From assembly GCA_023439835.1 (NCBI GenBank), contig JAEXUW010000005.1, positions 217,140-281,139 of the forward strand: a DNA stretch of 64,000 nucleotides, given 5' to 3'. Source of the stretch: Bacillota bacterium (GTDB lineage Bacteria; Bacillota; Clostridia; Oscillospirales; Ruminococcaceae). Positions 44,008-53,778 of this stretch are shown one piece after another. The notes beneath the pieces were generated by a model that ran no database searches, was not told the origin of the DNA, and was given only the letters and a program-made list of their open reading frames with translations. Every line of letters begins with the position of its first letter. The stretch's first letter is position 1. The position numbers and the translations under genes were made by a program.

Positions 44008-45543
44008 ATGGCGCACCAGTTTGTTCTTATCATTGACTTTGGGGGACAGTATAATCAGCTTATCGCCAGAAGAGTACGTGAATGTGGCGTTTACTGTGAA
44101 GTCAGACCCTATAACAAGCTAACCATAAACGACATAAAAGCTTTGAAGCCTGTCGGTATTGTTTTCACCGGGGGGCCAAACAGCGTTTATCTTGAAACCT
44201 CTCCGCATATTGATAAAGAAGTTTTCGAGCTTGGGATTCCGATACTTGGCATATGCTACGGCGCACAGCTCATGGCTTATACCCTTGACGGAAAGGTTGA
44301 GGGCGCATCTTCTCCCGAATACGGGAAAACCGAAACCTATTATGACACAAGCTCTGTTCTTTTTAACGGGCTTAATGAAAAAGATATCTCCTGGATGAGC
44401 CACGGTGATTATATTTCAAAGTTGCCTGAAGGGTTTTGTGCGGTTGCGCACAGTGAAAGCTGTCCTTATGGTGCTTTTGAAAACGCCGAGAAGAAGCAGT
44501 ACGGTCTTCAGTTTCACCCGGAGGTTAATCATACAAACAACGGTCTGAAAATGCTTCACAACTTCTTATATAAAGCCTGCGGATGTATCGGCGACTGGAC
44601 TATGGGCAACTATGCCGAAACCGCTGTTGCTCAAATCCGTGAGAAGGTTGGCGACGGAAAGGTTCTGCTTGCCCTTTCGGGGGGAGTGGACAGTTCTGTT
44701 GTTGCTGCGCTCATTTCAAAAGCAGTCGGCGACCAGCTCACGTGTATTTTCGTTGACCACGGCTTTATGAGGAAGAACGAGGGTGACGAGGTTGTCGAGG
44801 CCTTTAAGGACTGGGATATAAACCTAATTCGTGTCAATGCTAAGGAGCGATTTATGGCACGTCTGTCGGGTGTATCCGACCCCGAAACCAAGAGAAAGAT
44901 TATTGGTGAAGAATTCATCAGGGTTTTTGAGGCTGAAGCAAAAAAAATCGGCAAGGTTGATTTCCTTGCTCAAGGAACAATCTATCCTGATATTATAGAA
45001 TCGGGTGCAGGAGACGCCGCTGTGATTAAGTCACATCACAACGTTGGCGGACTTCCCGACTATGTTGATTTTAAAGAAATTATTGAGCCTTTAAGGCTTC
45101 TGTTCAAAGACGAAACAAGAAAGCTTGGCATTGAGCTTGGGCTTTCTGATAAGCTTGTCTGGCGTCAGCCATTTCCGGGGCCTGGGCTAGCTATAAGAAT
45201 AATCGGTGAAATTACCGACGAAAAGCTTCTTATTTTACAGGATGCCGACTACATTTTCCGTGAAGAAATCGCAAAGGCTAATATGGACCGTGATATTCAC
45301 CAGTATTTTGCGGTGCTTACTTCAATGCGCTCGGTAGGAGTTATGGGCGACGGCCGCACTTATGACTTTACGCTGGCTTTAAGAGGCGTCACAACAACCG
45401 ATTTTATGACCGCTGACTTTGCCCGTATCCCGTATGACATTCTAGAAAAAATATCAAGCCGTATAATTAACGAGGTTAAATCCATTAATAGAATTGTTTA
45501 TGATATAACAACAAAGCCTCCGGCTACTATTGAGTGGGAATAA
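44008..45543 (+). CDS. guaA: GMP synthase (glutamine-hydrolysing)
   Basis: Converts XMP to GMP. The 511-residue protein has the class I glutamine amidotransferase domain (catalytic Cys in ILGICYGAQLMAY; His/Glu in GLQFHPEVNHT), the ATP pyrophosphatase P-loop (LALSGGVDSSVVAALI) and the C-terminal dimer domain ending in the conserved PPATIEWE. A TATAAT box lies about 55 bp upstream (43948). The 3' end is a known integration hotspot, and accessory DNA begins right after it. Confidence 0.97.
   Translation: MAHQFVLIIDFGGQYNQLIARRVRECGVYCEVRPYNKLTINDIKALKPVGIVFTGGPNSVYLETSPHIDKEVFELGIPILGICYGAQLMAYTLDGKVEGASSPEYGKTETYYDTSSVLFNGLNEKDISWMSHGDYISKLPEGFCAVAHSESCPYGAFENAEKKQYGLQFHPEVNHTNNGLKMLHNFLYKACGCIGDWTMGNYAETAVAQIREKVGDGKVLLALSGGVDSSVVAALISKAVGDQLTCIFVDHGFMRKNEGDEVVEAFKDWDINLIRVNAKERFMARLSGVSDPETKRKIIGEEFIRVFEAEAKKIGKVDFLAQGTIYPDIIESGAGDAAVIKSHHNVGGLPDYVDFKEIIEPLRLLFKDETRKLGIELGLSDKLVWRQPFPGPGLAIRIIGEITDEKLLILQDADYIFREEIAKANMDRDIHQYFAVLTSMRSVGVMGDGRTYDFTLALRGVTTTDFMTADFARIPYDILEKISSRIINEVKSINRIVYDITTKPPATIEWE
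45532..45543 (+). other. Candidate genomic-island attachment core at the guaA 3' end
   Basis: GAGTGGGAATAA encodes the final EWE residues and stop of guaA. This end of guaA is an established att site for genomic islands, where insertion regenerates the last codons. Everything from here to the window edge (small fragment, ISs, CRISPR-cas) is accessory in type. No second copy of the core was found before 64000, so the island end, if any, lies outside. Confidence 0.45.
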
Positions 45544-45550
45544 TAACAAC

Positions 45551-45589
45551 AATCCCGAAAACTCAGCAATTACGTGAGTTTTCGGGATT
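45551..45589 (+). terminator. Terminator after guaA
   Basis: 15-bp perfect stem AATCCCGAAAACTCA / TGAGTTTTCGGGATT, then TCTTTTGTCTTTT. Confidence 0.9.
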
Positions 45590-45600
45590 TCTTTTGTCTT

Positions 45601-45619
45601 TTGATAACAAATTGATAAC
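45601..45619. repeat. Short direct repeats TTGATAAC-aaa-TTGATAAC
   Basis: Two exact 8-bp copies at an 11-bp period, 60 bp after guaA. Repeats of this size are often recombinase or excisionase arm sites near island ends; the sequence alone does not prove it. Confidence 0.4.
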
Positions 45620-45635
45620 GTGAAGCTAATGGTAA

Positions 45636-45917
45636 TTATTCTATGTCCTCAGTGGTTTTATGGTGTTCACGCCATTCCTTTGACGGCTTAAATTTACCAC
45701 AATCGTCCGCTGTCTGCGGCCAATTAAGCTTCCATTCCGTATATTCGGCCTTGCTGATAATTCCATCGGCAAGGTCTTTTTTGCGTTGCTGCCATTCCCT
45801 CATGAAATCATCAAGCAAATTTGACTTTATTCGAAAAGCATAATGTTTCTTCTCAGGATATTCCTCATCAGCAACTTCATGAACAGAGATACCATAATGC
45901 TCGTCCAGTTCAGCTGC
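45636..45917 (-). pseudogene. Gene fragment cut by the IS3 element
   Basis: The minus-strand frame is open for 94 codons. A 60-residue ORF with a TTG start at 45818 is contained in it, but the frame continues upstream (…HYGISVHEV, then EEYPEKKHYAFRIKSNLL) to a stop at 45918, about where the IS3 transposase homology begins. The sequence is normal protein-like, with a distinctive C-terminus (YTEWKLNWPQTADDCGKF). I take it as a gene that lost its 5' part to the insertion. The family is not recognised; its place beside guaA suggests an island-borne gene. Alternatively, only the short ORF is real. Confidence 0.4.
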
Positions 45918-46726
45918 TTAGAAGATGTAATATTTATCCCAACGCTTATTACAACTATCTGAAGCATAGAAAACAGGCTTATCAGGAAAGAAAAAATAAG
46001 GTTTATGAGAAAACCACTGAAATTTATCATGAGCATAAAGGTGTTCCCGGTTATCGTATGATAAAGACTTTACTTGAGAGGAAAAATATTTTTATCAGCA
46101 ATTTGACTGTTCACAAGTATATGAACACTGATTTAGGGCTATTTTCAATTGTCAGAAGAAAAAAGCCCAGCTATAAAAAATGTGATGTAAACGAAGTTTT
46201 CCCGAATCTTTTACAGCAGAAATTTAATGTAGAAAAGCTAAATACCGCCTGGTGTACCGACTTTACATATCTGGCACTGACAGATGGCTCCATGCGGTAT
46301 AACTGCACGATAATTGACTTGTTTGACAGGTCTGTAGTAGCCAGTGTTACAGGCAAAAATATCACTTCACAGCTTGCAGCTGAAACTCTTAGCATAGCCC
46401 TTAACAGACAGCCTAAGCTGTCTGTTAAGGGGGTTATCCTGCACAGCGACCAAGGCTCGCAATTTACTTCAAAAGAGTTTACAGAATTCTGCAAAGCAAA
46501 CGGTATTACTCAAAGTATGAGCAGAGCTGGCTGCCCTTATGACAACGCCCCGATGGAACGCTGTTTTAACACACTCAAAAATGTGTTGATTTATTATCAT
46601 CATTATCACTATGAAGAACAGCTCTATTTGGCAGTTTCAGACTTTGCTTTTATTTGGCATAACCATATCCGTCAGCATTCATTAAATAAAGGAAAAACAC
46701 CTTTTCAAAAACTTTGCTCTGCTTAA
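45821..46726 (+). pseudogene. IS3-family transposase OrfB (DDE), 5'-truncated element
   Basis: The 301-codon frame contains an OrfB catalytic core of the IS150/IS3 type. It has helix-turn-helix remnants (LLRRCNIYPNAYYNYLKHRK), HKGVPGYRMIKTLL, WCTDFTYL (first Asp), HSDQGSQFTSKEF (second Asp) and NAPMERCFNTLKN (Glu). OrfA, which supplies the DNA-binding half and the frameshift signal, is missing. The first 25-30 codons overlap an opposite-strand fragment and may not be transposase. The copy is therefore unlikely to move by itself. Confidence 0.75.
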
Positions 46727-46768
46727 TTACTTTGGACTGTACTGTTACAATTTTGCTTGACTAGGACA
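45885..46768 (+). mobile_element. IS3-family element remnant inserted in the CRISPR array end
   Basis: The right end reads GACTAGGACA (terminal CA) and continues directly into the last 18-20 bases of a CRISPR repeat, so insertion cut the repeat. The left boundary is approximate (45820-45915). No left terminal repeat or target duplication was found. No CRISPR repeat occurs left of the element, so the trailer end of the array was lost or moved. Confidence 0.6.
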
Positions 46769-46786
46769 ATATGGTGAGATTAATGC

Positions 46787-46824
46787 GAGAGACACAATAA
46801 CCACTATGCAAGACGTCTACACAA
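46787..46824 (-). repeat. Duplicated spacer A, copy 1
   Basis: This 38-bp spacer (begins GAGAGACACAATAACC) is identical to the spacer at 48885-48922. It lies next to the truncated oldest repeat. The neighbouring spacers of the two copies differ. Confidence 0.95.
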
Positions 46825-48166
46825 CTTTACATTCCAATATGGTGAGATTAATGCGTTGACCCTCCGTCGCTGTACCTTATACCGCTATACTTTACATTCC
46901 AATATGGTGAGATTAATGCAAATACAGGAGGTATGGGATTATGAACTTGAACCAACTTTACATTCCAATATGGTGAGATTAATGCTACAATTGTCGTTTC
47001 TTCTGATGCTGTCAATATATCCTTTACATTCCAATATGGTGAGATTAATGCCTTGACGGCTTGCAACGTCCAACGGCTACATTATAGCTTTACATTCCAA
47101 TATGGTGAGATTAATGCATCACCGATGTTTTTCAATTGCTTTTCGTTGCCTTTCTTTACATTCCAATATGGTGAGATTAATGCCAACTAATTCAACTATT
47201 ACAGCCCGTTCTTTTAGCTTTACATTCCAATATGGTGAGATTAATGCTACAAAATCTTTTGCAAGCAGTAACTGAGTATCAGTCTTTACATTCCAATATG
47301 GTGAGATTAATGCGGAGTATCACAAGCTGGAAAACCGGTACTGTTCCAAACTTTACATTCCAATATGGTGAGATTAATGCATTGACGAAGATAAAATAGA
47401 CTTAGAAAAACTTCCTTTACATTCCAATATGGTGAGATTAATGCTTCGTCTGTAATTGTCATTTATACACCCCCAAAAAGCTTTACATTCCAATATGGTG
47501 AGATTAATGCTACGTTTCAGGCTCTGGGTTATGCTCATCGAAAAACTTTACATTCCAATATGGTGAGATTAATGCCGATTAGCCATAAAAGAATGTATTT
47601 AATTAAGTTACTTTACATTCCAATATGGTGAGATTAATGCATTGTATTGCAGACAAGACCCTACAATACCGCACAGCTTTACATTCCAATATGGTGAGAT
47701 TAATGCAAAAGCTTAACAGGCTTTTGTGTCGGGTGTATTTTCTTTACATTCCAATATGGTGAGATTAATGCAAGATTCAAGCCTGAAAGAACATCAACAT
47801 ATTTCTGCTTTACATTCCAATATGGTGAGATTAATGCTCTGTGCGGGTGTGTCTGTATAGGTTTCAAACCTATCTTTACATTCCAATATGGTGAGATTAA
47901 TGCTCCCAACAGCTTGTTAACAATCAAGCCTGTGACACTTTACATTCCAATATGGTGAGATTAATGCCACAAGTTGGAGAGATAACAAGAACTCTAAAAA
48001 TTACTTTACATTCCAATATGGTGAGATTAATGCAAAAGGCTTGCAGAACATTAGAGCTTATCTGCTCAACTTTACATTCCAATATGGTGAGATTAATGCA
48101 AAACATGAGCGATATTTTAAAACCCTGCCCGTTTTGCTTTACATTCCAATATGGTGAGATTAATGC

Positions 48167-48201
48167 GCAAAGCTTCACCGATGCATATCTCGACTATATT
48201 A
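48167..48201 (-). repeat. Duplicated spacer B, copy 1
   Basis: The 35-bp spacer beginning GCAAAGCTTCACCG is identical to that at 48492-48526, five repeat units away; downstream spacers differ. Confidence 0.95.
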
Positions 48202-48491
48202 CTTTACATTCCAATATGGTGAGATTAATGCTTAGCTGTGCTGCCTGCGCTTGGGTCAATCCCGACTTTACATTCCAATATGGTGAGATTAATGCTTCAA
48301 CCTAATGAAAGAATCACCCGCCAAAACATCTTTACATTCCAATATGGTGAGATTAATGCTCAACCTCAACACCCTTTGCAACAATAGCATTTTTTACTTT
48401 ACATTCCAATATGGTGAGATTAATGCCAACAACCTTATCCGTTGACAGGCCAAGTTCCTTGCTTTACATTCCAATATGGTGAGATTAATGC

Positions 48492-48526
48492 GCAAAGCTT
48501 CACCGATGCATATCTCGACTATATTA
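48492..48526 (-). repeat. Duplicated spacer B, copy 2
   Basis: Second copy of the spacer at 48167-48201. Confidence 0.95.
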
Positions 48527-48884
48527 CTTTACATTCCAATATGGTGAGATTAATGCGCTGGTGCACTCATTCAGATGGGGGCTTTGAATATCTTTACATT
48601 CCAATATGGTGAGATTAATGCAAGAAGCCTGCGCTGTGATGGGGCGACCTATTTCGCTTTACATTCCAATATGGTGAGATTAATGCGCGCTGATGTAATC
48701 AAGAAATGGATTTCTGACCTTGCTTTACATTCCAATATGGTGAGATTAATGCTATAATCGCCACAACCAATATGTAATTTTCTAAAAACTTTACATTCCA
48801 ATATGGTGAGATTAATGCACAAGCAGCACAGGCGGCGGAACTTCTCAATAAATACTTTACATTCCAATATGGTGAGATTAATGC

Positions 48885-48922
48885 GAGAGACACAATAACC
48901 ACTATGCAAGACGTCTACACAA
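48885..48922 (-). repeat. Duplicated spacer A, copy 2
   Basis: Second copy of the spacer at 46787-46824, about 2.1 kb (32 units) away. Confidence 0.95.
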
Positions 48923-51630
48923 CTTTACATTCCAATATGGTGAGATTAATGCTGTCCAGCTTCAGACCTTTTAGTTTGTTGTAAACAGCTTTACATTCCA
49001 ATATGGTGAGATTAATGCTTGACGTTCAGACGTTGCGTACGACCGCCATCATAAGCTTTACATTCCAATATGGTGAGATTAATGCTTAACGCTCTCATTT
49101 GACGACTTGTTTGAGTAAACAACTTTACATTCCAATATGGTGAGATTAATGCCACAGCCGAGTGGCCGCAGGTTCCGGGAGTTCAGGCTTTACATTCCAA
49201 TATGGTGAGATTAATGCAGGGCGGCGCGGTCATCGTCGTTGTCAATGTTGCCGCTTTACATTCCAATATGGTGAGATTAATGCCAGAGAATTGATGCCGC
49301 TGTTAATGCGGCAATCGCAGCTTTACATTCCAATATGGTGAGATTAATGCTTAAATGCCCTCTAACTTTCATAGTCAAATTATACCTTTACATTCCAATA
49401 TGGTGAGATTAATGCTTAAGCCCTGATGAATTTCTCGTTAAACAAACAACACTTTACATTCCAATATGGTGAGATTAATGCCTGGTTGCAAGGTTGCCAA
49501 AAAAACATCAAAATCGCTTTACATTCCAATATGGTGAGATTAATGCGTTGATGAAGCCCTCATCATCAGCTCTCATTGATCTTTACATTCCAATATGGTG
49601 AGATTAATGCTGTCGAGCGTGAAATTCGTTTTGCGGACAAACTCACTTTACATTCCAATATGGTGAGATTAATGCTAGGCGAGCTTGTAAGCATTGACGA
49701 AGCAATAGCCTTTACATTCCAATATGGTGAGATTAATGCCAATTGTGGTCTATGTGGGATAGGAGAATAAAAAACTTTACATTCCAATATGGTGAGATTA
49801 ATGCGATGAGGGTAGATTGATTGAATTGCCTTGTAAGGCTTTACATTCCAATATGGTGAGATTAATGCTGAGTATGCCACTATTAAGAAGTTATTTGAAT
49901 TTTTCTTTACATTCCAATATGGTGAGATTAATGCATAATCACATCTGATGATTATATAAAACATCCAGACTTTACATTCCAATATGGTGAGATTAATGCC
50001 AAAATGATTGAGGACGCTCTAAAGGGTTACATATCTTTACATTCCAATATGGTGAGATTAATGCATTTATGAAAAATGCAATCATAGATGTGCTTATTGC
50101 TTTACATTCCAATATGGTGAGATTAATGCTAAATCCGTCTTGATATGTTCTGCAAGTCGTCCTCTCTTTACATTCCAATATGGTGAGATTAATGCGACGT
50201 TATCCCCGCCGCCTTAAACTTATCTAAAGCCTTTACATTCCAATATGGTGAGATTAATGCGAGAAACGTGCAGCAGGTATTCAGCTATAAGCCAACTTTA
50301 CATTCCAATATGGTGAGATTAATGCGGAGTTCGAAGAAGCTAAGGACGAGTTTGAAATTACTTTACATTCCAATATGGTGAGATTAATGCCAAGGTCATC
50401 GTTGCACAGGATTTGATACATCCACCTTTACATTCCAATATGGTGAGATTAATGCCTATGAGCTGTACGGCGTGCCTATTTACACAGGTGACTTTACATT
50501 CCAATATGGTGAGATTAATGCGAGGAAATCATGGTAGCAATTGAACTCATTAAGTGCTTTACATTCCAATATGGTGAGATTAATGCTACAGACACACCCG
50601 CACAGCAGACGGCTTCACAGTACTTTACATTCCAATATGGTGAGATTAATGCCGTTGAAGCGGGTATAAAGAAAGAGGTATCAGTTGGTTGTCTTTACAT
50701 TCCAATATGGTGAGATTAATGCTAGCGATACAATCCGTTGCGGACGCTAATGCTTTATCTTTACATTCCAATATGGTGAGATTAATGCTCAAGGTCATAA
50801 ACAACACAACAGGCGAATTTATAACTTTACATTCCAATATGGTGAGATTAATGCCGACAAGCGGGACTATCAGGAGGATAATTATCCTGTCTTTACATTC
50901 CAATATGGTGAGATTAATGCTTGGGTGTCGATTGTTTACGCTTGTGGATTTTCTCACTTTACATTCCAATATGGTGAGATTAATGCATGGGCTTTGCTTT
51001 GAGTTCAGCGAGTTCTTTTTCACTTTACATTCCAATATGGTGAGATTAATGCGAAATAAGCCCTTGCAAAGCCCGGCAAAATATAACTTTACATTCCAAT
51101 ATGGTGAGATTAATGCGACTTTCGCTGTAGCTTTCCGGGTGCATGCTGTAACTTTACATTCCAATATGGTGAGATTAATGCGGATACCTTGCGCCGTCTT
51201 TTTCTCCTCGATACGCAACTTTACATTCCAATATGGTGAGATTAATGCTTGCTGCAAATGTAGGTGGGGCCCATACCATGTTGTCTTTACATTCCAATAT
51301 GGTGAGATTAATGCGCTACAATCAAGTGGCTTTTAACGCTTATTATCAATGCTTTACATTCCAATATGGTGAGATTAATGCGGTGCGAGGCGTTTTTTAA
51401 TAGCTGTGACAATTTTCTTTACATTCCAATATGGTGAGATTAATGCGCTCTCTCTAGAGCTTAATATTTAATACCTATAACGCTTTACATTCCAATATGG
51501 TGAGATTAATGCTGGCGGTGGTGGTGTCTGTTCGGGGGTTGGTGCTGTCTTTACATTCCAATATGGTGAGATTAATGCGACGCCGGCAAGCAGCTCCTGA
51601 AAATGATTCGCCGCTTTACATTCCAATATG

Positions 51631-51653
51631 GTGAGATTAATGCTTAATCTCAC
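51631..51653. other. Repeat-spacer hairpin GTGAGATTAA-tgc-TTAATCTCAC
   Basis: The first ten bases of the spacer at 51644-51680 are the exact reverse complement of the repeat bases 4-13 before it. They form a perfect 10-bp dyad across the repeat-spacer junction. Confidence 0.85.
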
Positions 51654-51775
51654 TGAGCACGACAGGTGTCTTTCTCGCATCTTTACATTCCAATATGGTG
51701 AGATTAATGCCTGCTTATTGTAAAAACAATAAAAGAGTTAAAAACCTTTACATTCCAATATGGTGAGATTAATGC

Positions 51776-51954
51776 CGGTAGACAAATAAGCCCTTTATTT
51801 ATGCGGGTTTGCGAAAGCACTATTGTTGATGTCCTATTTCTTATATTATTATAAAATTTATTTTGCTGTTTTGCAAGCATAATTTACTGATAAATCCCCA
51901 AATATCGCTTATTGTCAATACCCCATCTTTTTTACAACATTGAAGGTCGACAAG
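51776..51954 (-). promoter_or_regulatory. CRISPR leader
   Basis: 179 bp of AT-rich, gene-free DNA between the newest repeat and cas2. It contains the array promoter (51848-51876). Transcription would begin near 51841 and reach the first repeat after about 65 nt. A second TTGACA lies near 51917 without a matching -10. Confidence 0.8.
51848..51876 (-). promoter_or_regulatory. Promoter of the pre-crRNA
   Basis: Minus-strand TTGCAA (51871-51876), exactly 17 bp, TATAAT (51848-51853). Confidence 0.75.
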
Positions 51955-52233
51955 TTATAAAAAGTTGCTGGTTTTGTCTTCTTGAAGACCTATGAGTTCT
52001 TTATCAAGCCACTTTTCCTGGCGTGTGGAAAATATAATTACTGAATCCATATTGTTACGAATATGTTTTTTCAGTTCGAGCTTCAAAGCAAATATCTGTG
52101 CTGGTGTCAGCTCACCTTCAAATACCGAGTTCTGAACATGGCACAGGTATTTTTTGCAAAGTTTAAACACACGGTTTAAAACACGACTTCCTTTTTGTTC
52201 AAGGCAGATATCATAAACTAATATGCAGTACAT
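51955..52233 (-). CDS. cas2: Cas2 endoribonuclease-fold adaptation protein
   Basis: A 92-residue ferredoxin-like protein that bridges two Cas1 dimers in the spacer-integration complex. The first strand YCILVYDI carries the conserved Asp (residue 8). NSVFEGELTPAQIFALKLEL and DSVIIFSTR follow. Last gene of the operon, 22 bp behind cas1 and adjacent to the leader. Confidence 0.95.
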   Translation of the reverse strand: MYCILVYDICLEQKGSRVLNRVFKLCKKYLCHVQNSVFEGELTPAQIFALKLELKKHIRNNMDSVIIFSTRQEKWLDKELIGLQEDKTSNFL

Positions 52234-52255
52234 ATTTCACCTCATTTCTGTTTTG

Positions 52256-53248
52256 CTACCACCAGATTTTAAAGCTGTCATAATTTTTTTCTCCCAGCAG
52301 ATGCTTAATCAGCTTATAGCATTCAAGGCGCATTAGATATTCGTATGACACTTCTTTTTCAAGCTCCCTGTGCATTATTGTAGTTTTAAGACGCTTATCA
52401 AGCTGCGCCATTATTTCCTGTGATGCTTGCTTTTTCAAATGAAGAAAATTTAGCTCTTTTGTAAAGCTGTTTTCATCAATTTGGTTTTTGTTAAGCATAG
52501 AAAAAATAAGTCGATCACCGATAAGAGGTTTGTAGATTTCCGCTATATCAAGGCTCAGTGAAAATCGCCTTGTTCCCGGCTGGTGAAGATAGCTGATTGT
52601 CGGGTTAAGCTGGGTTTTATATATTTCACTAAGCACTCTTGTGTAAATCAGTGTGTTTACATATGAAATAAGCGTATTAATCATGTTGTCAGGCGGATTT
52701 TTCACTCGCTTGTCAAAGTCAATCGGGCGGTCTATGATAATATTCCAAGCCTTGTAATACACCTTATGAATATTACCCTCAAAGCCCATTAGTTGTTCAA
52801 TGTCATTAGCTTTCATAAGCATTGCTCTAAGGCGTTCAATTTCATCCATAAAACCTTGAAGATCCTTGCCCCTACCATTATAGTAGCGCAGATTGCGGTA
52901 AATGTTATATGCTGCGCCGTCAACAAACTGACGTGCAATATAAAGCCTGTTGTGGCTGTTAGTATAAGCCTCAACCTGCTTTACAAGAAGCTGTCCCGCC
53001 AAAAGCGTTTCTTTTGGATAAAAACTGCCAGTATAAAAGCTGTAATAATTGAAAAAATGTACTATTATTCCATATTGTGATAGCAAATTTAGCAGGCTTG
53101 TGTTCAAAGATCCCTCAGACATAAAGTAAATATCCGAAATGCTTTCAATAGGCAAATCCTTTTTCACACCGTCTTCTGTGATAAACTGAACAGTGTTATC
53201 TTTTCGTCGTATCGTTCCATTATTATAAATATAAATGCATTGCTTCAA
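52256..53248 (-). CDS. cas1: Cas1 spacer integrase
   Basis: Integrates new spacers at the leader end. The start is taken at the TTG at 53248 because GGAGGTGA lies just upstream; this gives 330 residues, the normal size of type I-B Cas1. A longer frame to 53299 overlaps cas4. Metal ligands are visible: Glu in LMGFEGNIHKVYYKAW, His in ISYLHQPGTRRFSLSLD and Asp/Glu in LSLDIAEIYKPLIGDR. Operon order cas4-cas1-cas2 is usual for I-B. Confidence 0.96.
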   Translation of the reverse strand: MKQCIYIYNNGTIRRKDNTVQFITEDGVKKDLPIESISDIYFMSEGSLNTSLLNLLSQYGIIVHFFNYYSFYTGSFYPKETLLAGQLLVKQVEAYTNSHNRLYIARQFVDGAAYNIYRNLRYYNGRGKDLQGFMDEIERLRAMLMKANDIEQLMGFEGNIHKVYYKAWNIIIDRPIDFDKRVKNPPDNMINTLISYVNTLIYTRVLSEIYKTQLNPTISYLHQPGTRRFSLSLDIAEIYKPLIGDRLIFSMLNKNQIDENSFTKELNFLHLKKQASQEIMAQLDKRLKTTIMHRELEKEVSYEYLMRLECYKLIKHLLGEKNYDSFKIWW

Positions 53249-53270
53249 CCCGTTCACCTCCAATATATAG

Positions 53271-53762
53271 TTACAAAAAGCATAAATCATAATAAGCACA
53301 GCTTTTGCAAAATTTCATTTTTATCGCCAATGGAGGAGTATCTGCAGTAATAATCTCTTTGATATCGCTGCATATTTCCGAAAAAACCGCTATGTCCTCA
53401 CTTGTTAAAAAAATTTCATGAGTTTGCTTTAAAAGAGGGTAATCTAATTCTGCAGTAATGTCGATAACGCCCTTTGTATAGAGATAATACAAATAATATT
53501 TCATCTGCATTTCCGAGGCGCTTTCTATTTTTCTGCTTTTCTTGATTTCATGCAGCTTCCTGTCACTACTTATAAAATCAATGTTTATCACATTGTCAAT
53601 ATTAATGTGCTTGTCTTCTCGGCTATAAGCAAGGTCGTCAAGTGCACAGCCTATCGAAACATTTTCATTGTTTTGTTCCATAGTTATTTCGTTGCCGAAA
53701 TACCACAGTTTCCTTTTACACACCGAATAGTAATAAACCATAATACCCGTAACATTCTCCAC
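53271..53762 (-). CDS. cas4: Cas4 exonuclease
   Basis: RecB-like, Fe-S cluster nuclease that trims prespacers and helps PAM selection. GTG start with GAGGTGA upstream; 163 residues. Cluster cysteines are Cys15 (YYYSVCKRKLWYFG) and Cys152/155/161 (FCKSCAYYDLC). Nuclease core: NIDFISSDRKLHEIKKSRK (Asp ... Glu-x-Lys) near residues 60-80. It sits between cas3 and cas1. Confidence 0.92.
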   Translation of the reverse strand: MENVTGIMVYYYSVCKRKLWYFGNEITMEQNNENVSIGCALDDLAYSREDKHINIDNVINIDFISSDRKLHEIKKSRKIESASEMQMKYYLYYLYTKGVIDITAELDYPLLKQTHEIFLTSEDIAVFSEICSDIKEIITADTPPLAIKMKFCKSCAYYDLCFL

Positions 53763-53778
53763 AAAACATCACCTCACT

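Larger units (their letters stand above)
46767..51775 (-). CRISPR. CRISPR array, 76 full repeats + 1 truncated, 76 spacers
   Basis: The 30-bp repeat reads CTTTACATTCC...GAGATTAATGC on the plus strand. The transcribed sense is inferred to be the minus strand, starting GCATTAATCTC and ending GGAATGTAAAG, because the leader and the cas operon lie to the right. Repeats look identical throughout; spacers are 34-38 bp. The oldest repeat (46767-46786) is cut to 20 bp by the IS3 end. Newest spacers lie at 51.7 kb. Two spacers occur twice. The length and uniform repeats point to a functional, recently active type I array. Reading frames across it are artefacts. Confidence 0.98.

Noticed and set aside
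46848..51680. Many open frames inside 46.8-51.7 kb with repeated peptides such as ALISPYWNVK and HSNMVRLM
   Set aside because: They are translations of the CRISPR repeat, with spacers that happen to lack stops; there is no ribosome site or codon bias.
51715..51732. Palindrome TTATTGT-aaaa-ACAATAA in the newest spacer
   Set aside because: Probably just a phage terminator or operator captured as a spacer; not a feature of the locus.
46767..51775. Self-targeting spacers
   Set aside because: Spacers were compared by eye with the rest of the window and no long match was seen; a genome-wide search is needed before any claim.
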